NCBI GenBank assembly: GCA_905182985.1
Contig: CAJJDN010000028.1
Coordinates: 351,857-415,856 of the forward strand
Direction: 5' to 3'
From: Paramecium sonneborni
Lineage: Eukaryota > Ciliophora > Oligohymenophorea > Peniculida > Parameciidae
DNA length: 64,000 nt
The notes beneath the pieces are model-generated. The model worked only from the letters and a program-made list of their open reading frames with translations, did no database searches and had not been told where the DNA came from. The translations under genes and the position numbers were made by a program. The first letter of the stretch is position 1, and each line of letters opens with the position of its first letter. Shown here piece after piece: positions 25,367-36,738 of this stretch.

Positions 25367-26140
25367 TCATAAATACAATTTTAAATCATCCCATATTCCT
25401 TCTTTGATAGCAGCAGCAATGTTTAGATCATATAAGGTTTACCAACAGATTTCAGCTACTAATTATTTATTAACTAGTTTATTATTATTTGGAATGTTAA
25501 ACTGCAATCCATATTTAGCATAATCTTGATTGGCTACAGCAAAACGATATTTTATATGTTTGACTGGACCATTAATTATAACATTATATAGATAACATTA
25601 TTAAATTGCTTTTATTGCAGCATGAGGATAATGCTCTAGAAATTTCTTTCTTTATTTAATATTTCTCATCAGATTTAGTAGTTTCAAATAGAAGATTATT
25701 TTATAGAAATCTTCTGGTGTTATAATTTCTGTGACTGTTTCAACTGAATCATGAGTAGCTAAATGATCAACAGCATCCATAAGAATTTTAAAGTATTTTC
25801 TCATTTCTTGATACAATTCATCTCCACATTCATATCTCACAATTAAAAGAAAGATTGAAATTGTTGTATCAAGCATCTCTTTTATAAAGTTACGACAATG
25901 CATTTCAGATCCCAATTTAGAATGTAATACATGTAATTTGGCTCTGAAATAAGTACAAAACATATTGAATCTTTATTCTCGTGCCATCCTTCCTGTAAAT
26001 TAAAAACAATATGACACACATCTTAATTTTCCTATTTCCCATAGTTTTACTTTATCTGGTTTATTCTAATTACATGGTGTCTTCAAAGCTTCTCCACCAG
26101 GAATATAACGTGATAGATCAAGTTGTTAAATATATTGCAT
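25367..26140 (-). CDS. Uncharacterised conserved-looking helical protein
   Basis: This is an intronless ORF of 257 residues, ATG at 26140, TGA at 25367-25369, only 8 bp tail-to-tail from UFM1. I do not recognise it. The N-terminus (QQLDLSRYIPGGEALKTP) is followed by six cysteines in the first ~115 residues (KLRCVSYCFQFTGR; MFCTYFRAK; EMHCRNFIKE; VRYECGDELY). The rest is helical (KYFKILMDAVDHLATHD; PEDFYKIIFYLKLLNLMRN). There is no signal peptide or clear membrane helix. Dense charged and aromatic positions and few low-complexity runs suggest a folded cytosolic domain under constraint. No function is proposed. Confidence 0.65.
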
Positions 26141-27475
26141 GACATCTCATAATTAATTATGCATATTATTATAAATGATAATTATTTTGCTACTTTTTTA
26201 TTTCCAAAAATGAATTTTTACTTAAGTAATTTCACTATTACAAATTATATTGCTAATCTAGCTATATAGTTTTGTCTATCACCTAAACTTGAAAGTCGAA
26301 TATACTCTGATGAATATATCAAAAGTCAACTTATGATAATTAATACTTAATAAAATGGATCTTTTAAATAAAAAATATATTTTAAAATAGATAAAACTTA
26401 CTATTTAATTCTGTAGTTTTCATCCTTTATATATTATTTTATGATAAAAACTACTATCTAGGCTCAAAATACCCTATAAGCATTTTCTTAAATTAAACTT
26501 TCTCTATATGTAACTTTTTAAATTACACCAAAAATCTCATTTGAAATTGATTCCAATCCTTTATTGATGAATTTTTTGAATATTAATTTAGTTACAGCCC
26601 ATCTTGTAAAGATAGTTTATGGTTATTCGTTTTTTCAATTACTTTTATTTGGTTCATTTTAATATCTTATTAAGAACCATTGATTTTGATATTATTAACA
26701 TATGATAGTGATAAAGGTTTTTAAGTTCATTAAAAAAGAGTATCTTACTATTGAATGTAGATTTTCTAGTATAGCTAGCAGTTATTCCTAATTTAAACTT
26801 TTACTGTTCATTGATTTAGGAAAGGCCATTTGTTATTAATTTTAATCTTTTTACGCACATTTTAAATCTTATTTTAAATTCATTAAGTTCTCATGGAAAT
26901 TAAATAACAAAATATTATACAAGCATTTTTTGATAAATCTTTTCAACATTTAATATTCATTTTTTAAGACAAAAAGTATCAGCCAATTAATATTTTTCTA
27001 TTCTCTATTAAAAAAAGTTATAATTTGGTAAAAAATCATTTTAGACTAAATAAATCAAAAAATTTCTTTTCAATTTAAAGAAAATCAAAAAAATTATTTA
27101 AGGTTATGACATTTGATAAAATGAAAATAAAAATTTAGTAATTTATTTTTAATGCAATACTATAATTACTTAAGTCATTCGGTTATAGGCTGTCTATCAT
27201 CTCCAATTTATGATTTGATTTTACTGACAATAGATTTAAATTAGAATAATTTTTTTACTTTAAAATGCAGAATAAAATTATCAATTTAATATACAAACTT
27301 ACAAAACTGCATTATTTAAATACATCTTTCAATAGTCGAGTATACCTATATACTGAATTTAAAAATAAATTTAAGATACACAACTAATAATTCTACAATA
27401 TAATAAATAAAAGCAGCAGATTTAATTGGCATTTTAATAACCATTGTATTAATATTATAATGATAAAATAGTCAT
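26141..27475. other. 1.3-kb gap with possible minus-strand coding relic (about 26190-26640)
   Basis: No intact gene is supported. On the minus strand, about 26190-26640 reads as coding-like blocks (FTRWAVTKLIFKKFINKG, SLIQENAYRVF, EYIRLSSLGDRQNYIARL) cut by in-frame TGA near 26485 and 26335, with no intron that repairs them. I read this as a decayed gene of unknown family, or chance. The rest (26640-27475) is AT-rich with nothing recognisable. Confidence 0.3.
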
Positions 27476-28105
27476 TCATAATATTTATTATTATTATTGT
27501 TATTACATTCTTACTTTTTCATCATGTTCATCTTCAAACTATTAAAGCATCTCTAAAAATTATCTTTATAATTAATCGAAAACAGGTCGATTCTTTGTTA
27601 TTGCCTCATTTTCTTATTCTGGTGTTATATCATTTAAACCATACAATTTTCTGGCTCTATTTTTTAGAACTAAATTTATACCTTTCAATATCATCTTCTT
27701 TATCATCAATATATATTTAACAAGCTAAAATACACAAGCATGCCTATCTTAATAAATCAAAACTCAAATAATAAGATGCTGCCAAAACTTTATCAAATAG
27801 TTCATCTGATAATTATAAAACTTGAACTGATTATAAGTCCAAATTATCATTAATCTTATTATTGATGATTGGTTTTTTAATTTTTATTGCTTCTCTCTCG
27901 TAATTATGAACTTCACAAAATTTCTTAATTACATTCAAAACTTCTAACTATAGTTCTAAATTGAATTCTTTACATCTATTGCAACTGGTAATGGCTCATC
28001 AATTTCTTTATCTTATAATAAATCACATAAGAGTGATAATTCGCTTTTAAATTTCACAACTTAATTATCAATTGTGTGAAAGTGCCATTCCTGTGTAGAA
28101 TTCAT
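27476..28105 (-). CDS. SKP1-like SCF ubiquitin ligase adaptor
   Basis: SKP1 links cullin-1 to F-box proteins in SCF ubiquitin ligases. ATG is at 28105 and TGA at 27476-27478. Introns 27948-27973 (26 nt) and 27657-27681 (25 nt) leave 192 residues. The BTB/POZ core contains VVKFKSELSLLCDLL, VIKKFCEVHNYERE, and the dimer/cullin region DELFDKVLAASYYLSFDLLR. The C-terminal F-box-binding part is RARKLYGLNDITPEQENEA, a good match to the family's IRKTFNIKNDFTPEEE. It ends in a short poly-Gln tail made entirely of TAA/CAA codons. The N-terminus is more divergent than usual, so it may be a SKP1 paralog rather than the main copy. Confidence 0.88.
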
Positions 28106-28228
28106 AAAAAATTATTAATAATATTTTATATACTTTAATTCTGAGTTAAAAATTGTATATTTTGCATTATATTGAAATTGTTCATCTAATCACAAAGTAA
28201 TACAGCTTTATATAATAAATTAAATTAA

Positions 28229-29184
28229 TCAAAAGTCATCATTATTATGTTCACTAATTTTTTTATATAGACGAGAATAATCATCAATTTATTAATTGTT
28301 CTGCCTCAATTTCCGCATTTGAGATTTTAAGAATTTTGTCACATTTTGTTAATCATCATTTGTTTCATAAGTTTGCTGTGTTGTACCTCTATCACTTTCA
28401 TCAAATGATATACTTTATTAATATTAATTCTATCGTTTATGTTCGAATTTTATTCTATCTTACATAAATGAATTTTAAATGAATTGTGTTTTATTTTATA
28501 AATCTCTATATTTCTTTTTCAATTTTTCATTGATATCATTCAATACTAAATTTTTTTATCTCTCATCTTCCAATTATGAATGGATTTCCAAAATTTGCTT
28601 TTTTAATAACTAATTCTAATATTTTTGAACTTTAAAATTTTATTATGCCATCTTATATTTCTTATTTAATTCTTCATGTTTTTATCTAATTATGTTAAAT
28701 TTTGCAAATAAGATATTTTCTAATTAACTGTAATTTTCTGAATTCAAAGTTAAACAATCAGAACTTTCATTTAAAAAGTTTATATAATCATCCATAGCAT
28801 TCATAAAATTTTTAAACTCCCCTTATTTAGTTGATTAATATTCATCAAATACGAATTTCTTTTTGGTTACTTCTGTTTTTTAATCAGTCTTATCTTAAAA
28901 TGTGAATGGGTGATTCTTAAAGTCAATTTAATGATCATCGCTTAATTATAATATTGAATTTTACAATTCTAATTGTGATAATTGATTCTTAAAGTTCGGT
29001 TTAGTTCTTTGAAGCGATACGGGAAAGGATTCTGTGAAAGTCTTATCCTTTTATACTTCACAATTATATACTTAAGATAGTTTGTGATATTGCATGAAAT
29101 CGGTGTTTACAGATTGTCTTCTCCCAGTTTTTCTTAATTCTTTAAATATGGTTAAAATACATTACAGGCATAATTTATGCTCAT
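28229..29184 (-). CDS. Coiled-coil protein, unknown function (start uncertain)
   Basis: The coding sense is clear from about 29080 to TGA 28229-28231. It is a charged, coiled-coil-rich protein (EELNKKYKMAQQNFKVQKYQ; LVLNDINEKLKKKYRDLQN; KSQMRKLRQNNQQIDDYSRL). The 5' end is uncertain. ATG 29184 with a 20-nt intron near 29034-29053 gives 311 residues in frame, but then the start overlaps the upstream gene's TGA as ATGA (29181-29184), which is unusual here. ATG 29095 is the conservative alternative. There is no membrane segment. Like its neighbours it could belong to the cytoskeletal or ciliary coiled-coil set, but nothing specific shows this. Confidence 0.65.
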
Positions 29185-30817
29185 CCTTAATTTGATTTTA
29201 AGGTAGTTAGTATATTAAAATAAATTTATAAAACATAATTTGTATTTTAATCAACTAATTGACTTATTGAAACTTCAACGAACTTTGCATCTTTAAGTCC
29301 AATAACCAATTTCTTGTTCTTATTATTGAATTAATTTATTTAGATTAAGTTTAATTTCTAATCTACGCAATGGTGAAGGAGCCATAGATGGATTAGAAAG
29401 TGATCTAAGTAACATAGAAGGAGAACAAGTACTATAATAATTTTAATCTCATACTTTTACACAGTTGTTGGTGAAGACATTTAAGATGGATTTTTCTTAA
29501 TTTATTTTGGCTATCCTAATAATAACAAATATAATACCAAATAAACTTAATATTTTTTCTTTTTTTCATTTTCCTTTTCAAATGTACATGATTAAGTAGG
29601 TCCATTTTATGCTTATTGTATGACACTTTTATAAGATGCATGAAATTGATAGTTATCAGATTTATTTTTAGATTTTTTCATATTTTAAATAAGTTTTAGT
29701 AACATTTCATCAGTAATTTATTTTTTAGAAGATCCACCTTCTCCTCTAACAGTACCAATACCACAACTGGAACCATAACCAATACCATAACGAGTGTCAT
29801 TACGTTCAGTAAGGATTTCTTTGACTTAAAATCTTTTTTGTAATATTTAATCATATTTTTTCATTAAAGATTAAATGCTCGTTGATTTATTATTATTATT
29901 GTTAGGAGCTGTAGTTGTTGAAGATTTAGCACTTTCTTACAATTTTAAAGGTGGAATAGGTATCTTAGGTTATTGAGATTATAAAGATGATGGGTTCTTT
30001 TTAGCATTTGCACTTGATGGTATTTTCTTTTTTAGTGGTATTTTAGTAATAGTAGATAATTGTTTTGATGTCTAAAGATTAAAGTCATTAAATAAACTAT
30101 CAAGTTCTTAATCATTTTAACAATTGAATAATTTATTATGATCTCCAGATGTATTAATAATAGAACATTATTATGATTAAGTTGGTTTATTTAATGGTAG
30201 TATTGACTTCTATGCTTCACTTTATGATATCTCATAGATATTGTGAGATTTGCTGTCCCATGAAATTTGTTCCTTCGGATAGGAACTAAATAAGTATGTC
30301 GATACTACTCTGATACAGATTCAACATAATTCTCACTAAAAATATGATCTGGAATCATCTTTTTTGTGATAGGCTGTTGATTCTAACTATTTTATGCTTT
30401 TTATTGTAATTTTATCAATTTATTCTATCTCTTCTCCATAAACTTATGAGCATTAACTTTACATAAATTAGGTTATGTTATCTATTGTTGTATTATGTTT
30501 CATATTTTACTTTATGTTACTCAAAATAGAAATTGCTAAGTAATTTTAATCTTGGATCTTATTCATCCCTCTAATAAAAACGTTTCATATATTCGTTTTC
30601 ATCATGCAAGTACAATTAATCCTTAAACAAAATTACATGATCTACAGGAACGTTTGCTAATATTTCTGTTATAGGTTTAGCAAAATAAAAGTTGAACTAT
30701 TCAAAGTATCTATTGAATCATAACAACTAAATACTTTTCGTGTATTTCTTTTTAAATAAATTTGGTTTATCTTAATTTACAGAATTGACAGTTCGAATTG
30801 TGTTGATGGTTATTCAT
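29181..30817 (-). CDS. Uncharacterised protein with conserved N-terminal block and low-complexity tail
   Basis: ATG is at 30817 and TGA at 29181-29183. Six introns of 23-34 nt are needed, and the total then divides by three (491 residues). The first three are convincing; the last (34 nt, near 29280-29315) is least sure. The N-terminal ~120 residues look folded: NNHQHNSNCQFCKLRQTKF, PVDHVILFKDQLYLHDENEY, then KRFYQRDEQDPRLKLLSNFY and VNAHKFMEKRQNKL. The rest is Ser, Pro, Asn and Gln-rich with NNNNNKSTS, a Gly-rich RYGIGYGSSCGIGTVRGEGG and SPSMLLRSLSNPSMAPSPLR. Function is unknown; the Ser/Pro motifs may be phosphorylation sites. Confidence 0.7.
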
Positions 30818-30874
30818 TAAATTCAAATATAAATAATTAAATTTTACTAATTTTTCTTATCAAATGTAATTTAT

Positions 30875-32530
30875 TCAAACCTTCTAAAACTTAATCGTCT
30901 TCATTTCTTTCTCTCTTATTTCTTTTTCAATTTCTAATTTTCTAGCATTCTTTTCTCTTTCTCTCATTGTCTCTCTTGCATCATTCCTAAAATCTAAATT
31001 ATAAATTATACTCAATCATTAATTATCTTTATCTTTACTCTTCTTCTAAAATTTATTGCTTTCTTCTTTTTAATTCTTATTCCCATTCTAATTAATTTAA
31101 TCTCTAGTTAATCTCTAACTATTTTATTAAATGTTCTCCTGCTTTCTCCTCTTAGAATATCTTTAATCTTCTCTCTTTCAATCTCTAAGCCTAAGCCTAA
31201 CTATTCGATCTTCTTTCAAATTGATACTTTATCAATTATTCTTTACTGGCATCCTCTATAGCTTTATTCTAACATCATACTTTAAACTTACTATCTAAAA
31301 ATTATGCATTTTATCTTCTTTTTCTTTATTAATCTTATTTTAATATTCTGAAAAGGCTTTCTTACATTTATCCATATAACTTTATTATTTCTTTTCTTTC
31401 TCATCAAATTTCTCTCGTCTTTAAATATCTTATGTTGCTAATATTTACTATTATTATAAACTAATTATATCATACATTGGCTTTCTCTATCTTTTATTAC
31501 TTTATATCTGCTTATTTTTACAATTATTACTTTGTCCATTATTTTGATTCTTCTATATATTTTAATTTCCTATAATTTTCTAATTCTTTTTTTTCTGATT
31601 ACTCTTTTTAATATTAATTAAATTTATCTTTATCATTCAAAGCACCCATAGACTTTTAAAGAATTTTAAAAAAGTGTTCCTCTTTCTTCTATTTCTATTC
31701 CTCATGAAAATCTTGTAATAATGACATCTATTTTTATAGTTACTTTTCTTTTCTTTACATCTTATCTTCTAATACAGCTTATCTATATTATTAATCTTTT
31801 AACATTCTATCTTTATGTAATTGCAATCTCTTCGAATTTAATTCTTCTTATTCTTTTAATTATCGAGCTTACCATTATTAATATTCCTCTAAATTCATTT
31901 CAGCCTTCACTTACTTTGCTTCAATATCTAAACGAAATTTCTAAAACTCTTTTTCATCTTCTATTAATTTTCTTTAAATGCTATATTATTTCTCTATCCA
32001 TTTTTAATTATGTGATTAAATCTATTAATCTCTTTAAGCGCGATAAAATTGAAAACTACTTTTATACATTCGAGTTTATCCATCACTTGTACTTGATAAT
32101 AAACCACCTGTTTATGTCATTATATCAGTTGGAGCAGTCTCTGGTTTTATATTAGGTTAACTTTATAATCTTAAGAATCTCTATGATTTTTATTTCAACT
32201 ACTCTAATTTATCAATCTCAAACATTATTGAATTTATATGCATATCAATGTCTTTAACCAACTTCTTACAATTATCATTTTCTGCTGAATGTGGCTCCAC
32301 ATCTCTTCTAAGTAAACCAAACTAAACTATTTTTTTATTATTACATCTTAAACTAAAGTTATTCTCTTTTCTACCTTAGATTATGAAATTTTATTTATTT
32401 TCTTTATTTTATCCAAATCATCCCACTTAAATCCTTCTATGTACAATAAATGAGTTATTGATTTGTCATGTTCTAATTCTTCAGAATTGCGTTTTTCTAA
32501 TTCTTAATATCGTTCAAGCAGTTACTCCAT
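30875..32530 (-). CDS. Long coiled-coil protein, possibly ciliary or basal-body
   Basis: ATG is at 32530 and TGA at 30875-30877. Four introns (23, 28, 23 and 25 nt) leave 518 residues. After an N-terminal ~110 residues with RRDVEPHSAENDNCKK, almost the whole chain is a highly charged Glu/Lys/Gln/Arg coiled coil (KQVKAEMNLEEYQQWQARQL; QEEKAGEHLIKQLEINQR; NARKLEIEKEIREKEMKT). Many Gln are TAA or TAG, which fragments the ORF in the standard code. Such proteins in ciliates are often ciliary or basal-body components, but that is inference from composition alone. The long plus-strand ORF at 31721-32155 is its antisense shadow. Confidence 0.8.
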
Positions 32531-33329
32531 GAAAATGGCTTATTAATATATAAATATAAAAAATTATTATTGATAATAAATCTCAATAACTAGTTATTTT
32601 CATTTTTTAAATAATTTCCACTTTTACTAATCTATTTATTTACAAGAATTTATGCTTTTTTTTTTTATCCATCAAATCACAACCTACATAACTTCAATAA
32701 TTATAAATTCAACAATCAGATTATATCGCCTTCATCCTTAAATTTGAAAAAATTAAATAACAAAATCTAATTACTTCAGCATTTAATCACCAAATTTATA
32801 TAAAATAGATTCTCAAGATTTAAGATAAAAATAATTTTTTTCAAATAGATAGAAATATAAAAATAATATATTGAACATTAATAGATAATGAATAAAACTT
32901 CAATTTAAAGTTCCTTAATGAGCATGTAAATATTTAATATAAAAGTTCATTTTTTCCTAATTATTTTAAATTAATTCTTTAAGTATAATAAGATATCTAT
33001 ATAAAAGATCCATTTTTTTTACCTTATTTCTTCAATAATATTTTTTAATAGTAACTTTTCATCGAAGTTTGTAAATTAAAATTAATCTAAAATAAATTTA
33101 CATGATACAATGATCTGAATTCTTCAAATATTGCTAAACTTTAAACTGAGTATTATAATTGATAATTTAGTATAAATGAAAAATCCAGGAAATTCCTTCA
33201 AAGATTTAATTAACTGATATAGTATATATTATGGAAGATATTAAAACTGAATATGGATTGGTACAATCATAAAATAGAGAAAATTAAGATAACTTTGGTA
33301 AATTTTATTTTTAGCTCTAAGTGCATTAA
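32531..33329. other. Gene-poor interval upstream of the 33330-34150 relic
   Basis: No intact gene is supported. It is very AT-rich, with short open frames only. It may hold the unrecognisable 5' part of the decayed membrane-protein gene that follows. Confidence 0.4.
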
Positions 33330-34150
33330 TAGAACCAACATCAACCTTCATGAATTTACATTTGCTAATAAGTTATTTATTATTGAAAGTTAAGAAGCTT
33401 TTTTAGCAACATAAAGTTCAGATTTCATAGATGAAATTATAGAAGATGAGGAAATCATCCTAGTCAAAAATAGTTATTTATAGAGGTTCCTAATGATTAA
33501 TTCATGAAAGTTGAAAATCTTATACAAGTAAAAGATCTTGGAATCTAAAAATAAATGAGTAAATCTGCTTTTGTTAAGAATTTTGATAAAATTATTAATC
33601 ACAAATAAATGATTTAATTATTAAAAAAAGAAAATAATATCTTTATTTTCTTATGAGAGATATTATTATCATGAGTTTGGGATGTAGAAAAAAAGAGAAA
33701 CAACTTATAAATTTGCAACTGAAAAATTCATGAATAAACTCGATACACCAAATTTGATTTCGAAAATTTATGAAATAGCTCGATCAAAACTAATTCTACT
33801 TCATGAATAACAATAAAAACTATTTAATAATTTACCTAAACCTATTTTTCCTGAAGATATGTTTGAGATGATTTCTAAAAAAAATAAAAGTAGTTGAATT
33901 CAATAAGCTTAACAAGTTATTTTGTAAGATGAAAAACTCGAATTTATGAGATTACAAGAAGCATTCCTAACACACGTAAAAAGTAAAAATGCAACAAAAA
34001 AATGAGATTTCAGAAGATGATAAAAAAATAATTGAAATTATAGATGATAATATTTTAGAGTTATTCAAGCATTTGCATTGTATACTTTGAAATTAGAAAA
34101 AATACTTTAATTATAATTTTTTGATATTGAATCTCCAAAATCTAATTTTT
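33330..34150 (+). pseudogene. Decayed copy of the 9008-10977 membrane-protein gene (C-terminal part)
   Basis: Coding blocks in shifting frames match the C-terminal third of the 9008-10977 product in the same order. TFMNLHLL (about 33347) matches TLMNVHLV. LISKIYEIARSKLILLHEQQ and NNLPKPIFPEDMFE (about 33755-33875) match ISKIYEFDKLKYVLFSNEQ and NCLPKPIIPADLFD. EFMRLQEAFLTHVKSKN (about 33940-33992) matches MKLKLEQAFSSYKKLKN. KIIEIIDDNILELF (about 34026-34068) matches NQLIEFLDQDLVNLF. TGA stops and single-base shifts interrupt every block, and no 20-34 nt introns repair them. The 5' half, including the first helix and the cysteine domain, is gone or unrecognisable. Confidence 0.8.
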
Positions 34151-34469
34151 AAACTGATTTTGATGAAGATAGCTTATTAATACCTTTTTTACCTGTCAAG
34201 CAGAAATCTTAAGAATGGAATGAAGTTATTAAAATAAAAATTAAATTAACTTATTCATTATTTTATTTACTTTTATATTACTTTTAAGACATTCATTTAT
34301 TATTATTATCATGAAAGTTTTTCAGTAATTATTTATTTTATTTTAATTTTTTATAGCAAATAAATTAATATTATAAAATTCGAGATTTTAATATCAATAA
34401 AAAAGTTGTTTCTTAAGATATTAATTCATTTTACAAATTATTTTAACATTTAATACAGACCTTTTATAT

Positions 34470-35459
34470 ATGACTAATTTTCTAAAAAATCAAAAATTTT
34501 TTTAGGAAGATAAAACCTTCAGCTTATCTAAATCAATTAAAAAAGAAAAAAGAAGAAATTAATATACGATAGAGTTCAAATTTGGTAGCAATATAGATGT
34601 TTCTAAGCTTAAGTAAATTATTCAAGTTAATCAATAAATACCTGCTTACATCCCTATAGATATAACTTTTAGACTTGAATCAGATATTTTAATTCCATTT
34701 TAATGGGATGCCAGTCTCTAATTAGGTGCTTTAGCTATAGATCCTATTTCTTATAATTATAGAATAGTAAAGTATGATAAACAATAGAATAACTATATAT
34801 TTTATTTCGAGCCAATTGATAGGCCTTTTACTCCTCTTTAAGTTGTAAAAAATACTTTGGAGAAATATCATCCATCTTTAGGAGAACAATTTGAGTTATT
34901 TCATTATAAATTACTATGTAAAGATTAAATCACCGTTGCTACTGAGTAAGAAATTTAAGAATATGAAAACAGCATAAAAAATTCTTTTGCAGTTTACATT
35001 TAAAAGAAATAGAAAGGCAGAATAACAACTTTAATAAAGTCCATTAATTGTTAATACTTGTAATTAATGGGAATAAATGAAGAAATATTGCAGGATTATT
35101 TAAATTAGACAGGACTGTTGCCTTGGTGTTTTTCTAACGATAATTAATAATTTATGAGTTTAATTCGAGGAATGTTCCAAGGTGCTTGTCAATAGGTTAA
35201 TAGTTCTATGTAAGCAATAAATTTTAATGGATAAAAATTTGAAGTAAAAATAACTCCTAAAATATTTCATACATATAATTAAGAGGATGATTCTTATATA
35301 TAATTTATGTTCTTTTAATAAGAATATAATTACTAAATTATGTCTTAAAATTAAATAGCTCAAAACATGAGTGAGTATTTTAATTTAAAGCCTAAGATCA
35401 TTAAATAGGATATGATAGAAGATGATATAAGTAAAAGATGTAAATATAGAAAAATTTGA
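34470..35459 (+). CDS. Uncharacterised 329-residue protein
   Basis: This is an intronless ORF from ATG 34470 to TGA 35457-35459 with many TAA/TAG glutamines. The product is not low-complexity and looks folded: SKLKQIIQVNQQIPAYIPID, IPFQWDASLQLGALAIDP, RPFTPLQVVKNTLEKYHP, QDYLNQTGLLPWCFSNDN and FMSLIRGMFQGACQQVN. A basic N-terminus (SKSIKKEKRRNQ) precedes the core. There is no signal peptide or membrane helix. I know no family with these motifs. It lies just downstream of the membrane-protein relic, which may be coincidence. Confidence 0.75.
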
Positions 35460-35605
35460 CAATTAATAAATATATTTAATATAAACATTATATAGTATTA
35501 CAAAAAGTCTTGAATAATATATCCTAATAATTCTTAAATTCTTAATTAAAACTTAAAAAAATAGTTCTAAAATAGAATTTATATATTTATAATGAATAAT
35601 TTAAA

Positions 35606-36453
35606 TCATCCAAATATCATTAGTAATGGAGCCAAAAATGGACAAAATATTGTTACTCCTAACTTTATGACATTCCATAATATTCCTTTACCCAGATATA
35701 GGCCTATTCCTGTACAAATAGTTTTTGAATATGGCATATATTATGCCAAAAGAGATATAATAGGAGCAGCAATATATGATGCTCTCTTTAAAGAATTGAT
35801 CAAAAATTTAACTAAATTTTGGGCAGTTTATGCTTGAGGGTTTGAAGTTGATTTCAAAGCAACTTTAGCTGTCTTTAAAGTTGGCAACACAAAAGGTTAT
35901 AAAGCAGATAAACTAGTGTATAAAGGAATCGCTATATAGGCAAATTTTGAAATAAACCCAAGGGCTGACATAAGCTTACTTGTATAAGTCTTAAATTTCT
36001 CAACAGCCTTTTCCATCCAGTGTTTAGGTTTGTAAATTACTTCTATATAGAGTGGCTCATAAGCAAATTAATATTATTATTCATCTTAGGAAAACATTTG
36101 GTTATTAAAAAAAATTTAAAAGGATTTCACATTCTACTTAAAGAACTCGCTAATTTAAATTAAGTTCTTTGGAGTCTTAGAATTTGGGTTCACAACTAGA
36201 TCAACAATTTTCTGATTTATTTACATAATTTTACCTTGACATGAATAGTTTCATCTGAAGTTAGTATTGTTTATCGAAAGTCAACTTCATAATATTAAGT
36301 TAAATCTTAAATGCATATTATATCCTAAAGATGTTCATTATCACTTTAATGAACTTAATTCTTTATCAAGGCTTTATCCTTTCGTATTTTTTATTTTGCA
36401 GTCATAAATTCAATATGAATGACATTTTGTTAAACTTTATTGCTATTACCCAT
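35606..36453 (-). CDS. Uncharacterised protein with hydrophobic C-terminal half
   Basis: ATG is at 36453 and TGA at 35606-35608. Intron 36212-36234 (23 nt) leaves 274 residues. The N-terminal half is soluble (MGNSNKVQQNVIHIEF; EVDFRQTILTSDETIHVK). The C-terminal half has repeated moderately hydrophobic helices (LMSALGFISKFAYIAIPLYT; IAAPIISLLAQYMP; GVTIFCPFLAPLLMIFG) separated by basic stretches. This pattern suits a protein that inserts into or lies on a membrane. An N-terminal Met-Gly could allow myristoylation, but the following residues are a poor match. The plus-strand ORF at 35592-35837 lies antisense to this C-terminus and is rejected. Function is unknown. Confidence 0.75.
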
Positions 36454-36504
36454 TTTCTATAAAAATATAATATGTTTATAAACAATAATAATATGCTTAT
36501 AAAT

Positions 36505-36738
36505 TCAGTTTATTTTTTTTCTTAGCATTAGGATATGAGGTTCAGGTTTATAAATGTCATAATTTTTCCAGCCTTAAGATCCTTTAATTCCCAATTCTCT
36601 CCATTCATTTTCAGTTAAGAGCCTTCCAATTTTCTAAACTTTCTTATACAATTCAAGAGGTAAAATGACATGTCTATATTCATATTCATCATCGCGATAT
36701 TTGTCAGAATAAATAATCTCAACAGGACATCGAGGCAT
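36505..36738 (-). CDS. CKS1: Cyclin-dependent kinase regulatory subunit (CKS1/Suc1)
   Basis: CKS proteins bind CDKs and phosphorylated CDK substrates and help drive cell-cycle transitions. This is an intronless 77-residue ORF, ATG at 36738. The whole family pattern is present: IIYSDKYRDDEYEYRHVILP, then RLLTENEWRELGI, GSQGWKNYDIYKPEPHIL and MLRKK. HxPEPHILLFRR in other species corresponds to YKPEPHILMLRKK. The usual Val-Pro-Lys before the RLL motif is Val-Gln-Lys, where Gln is a TAG codon. This is one of the few genes here that is complete without any intron. Confidence 0.97.

Noticed and set aside
31721..32155. 144-residue plus-strand hydrophobic ORF.
   Set aside because: It is the antisense of a Lys/Glu/Gln-rich coiled coil, which always yields Leu/Phe/Ile/Ser-rich shadow frames.
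35592..35837. 81-residue plus-strand standard-code ORF (NNLNHPNIISNGAKNG...).
   Set aside because: It lies antisense to the C-terminus of the 35606-36453 minus-strand gene, which has a long spliced frame with reassigned glutamines and better protein character.
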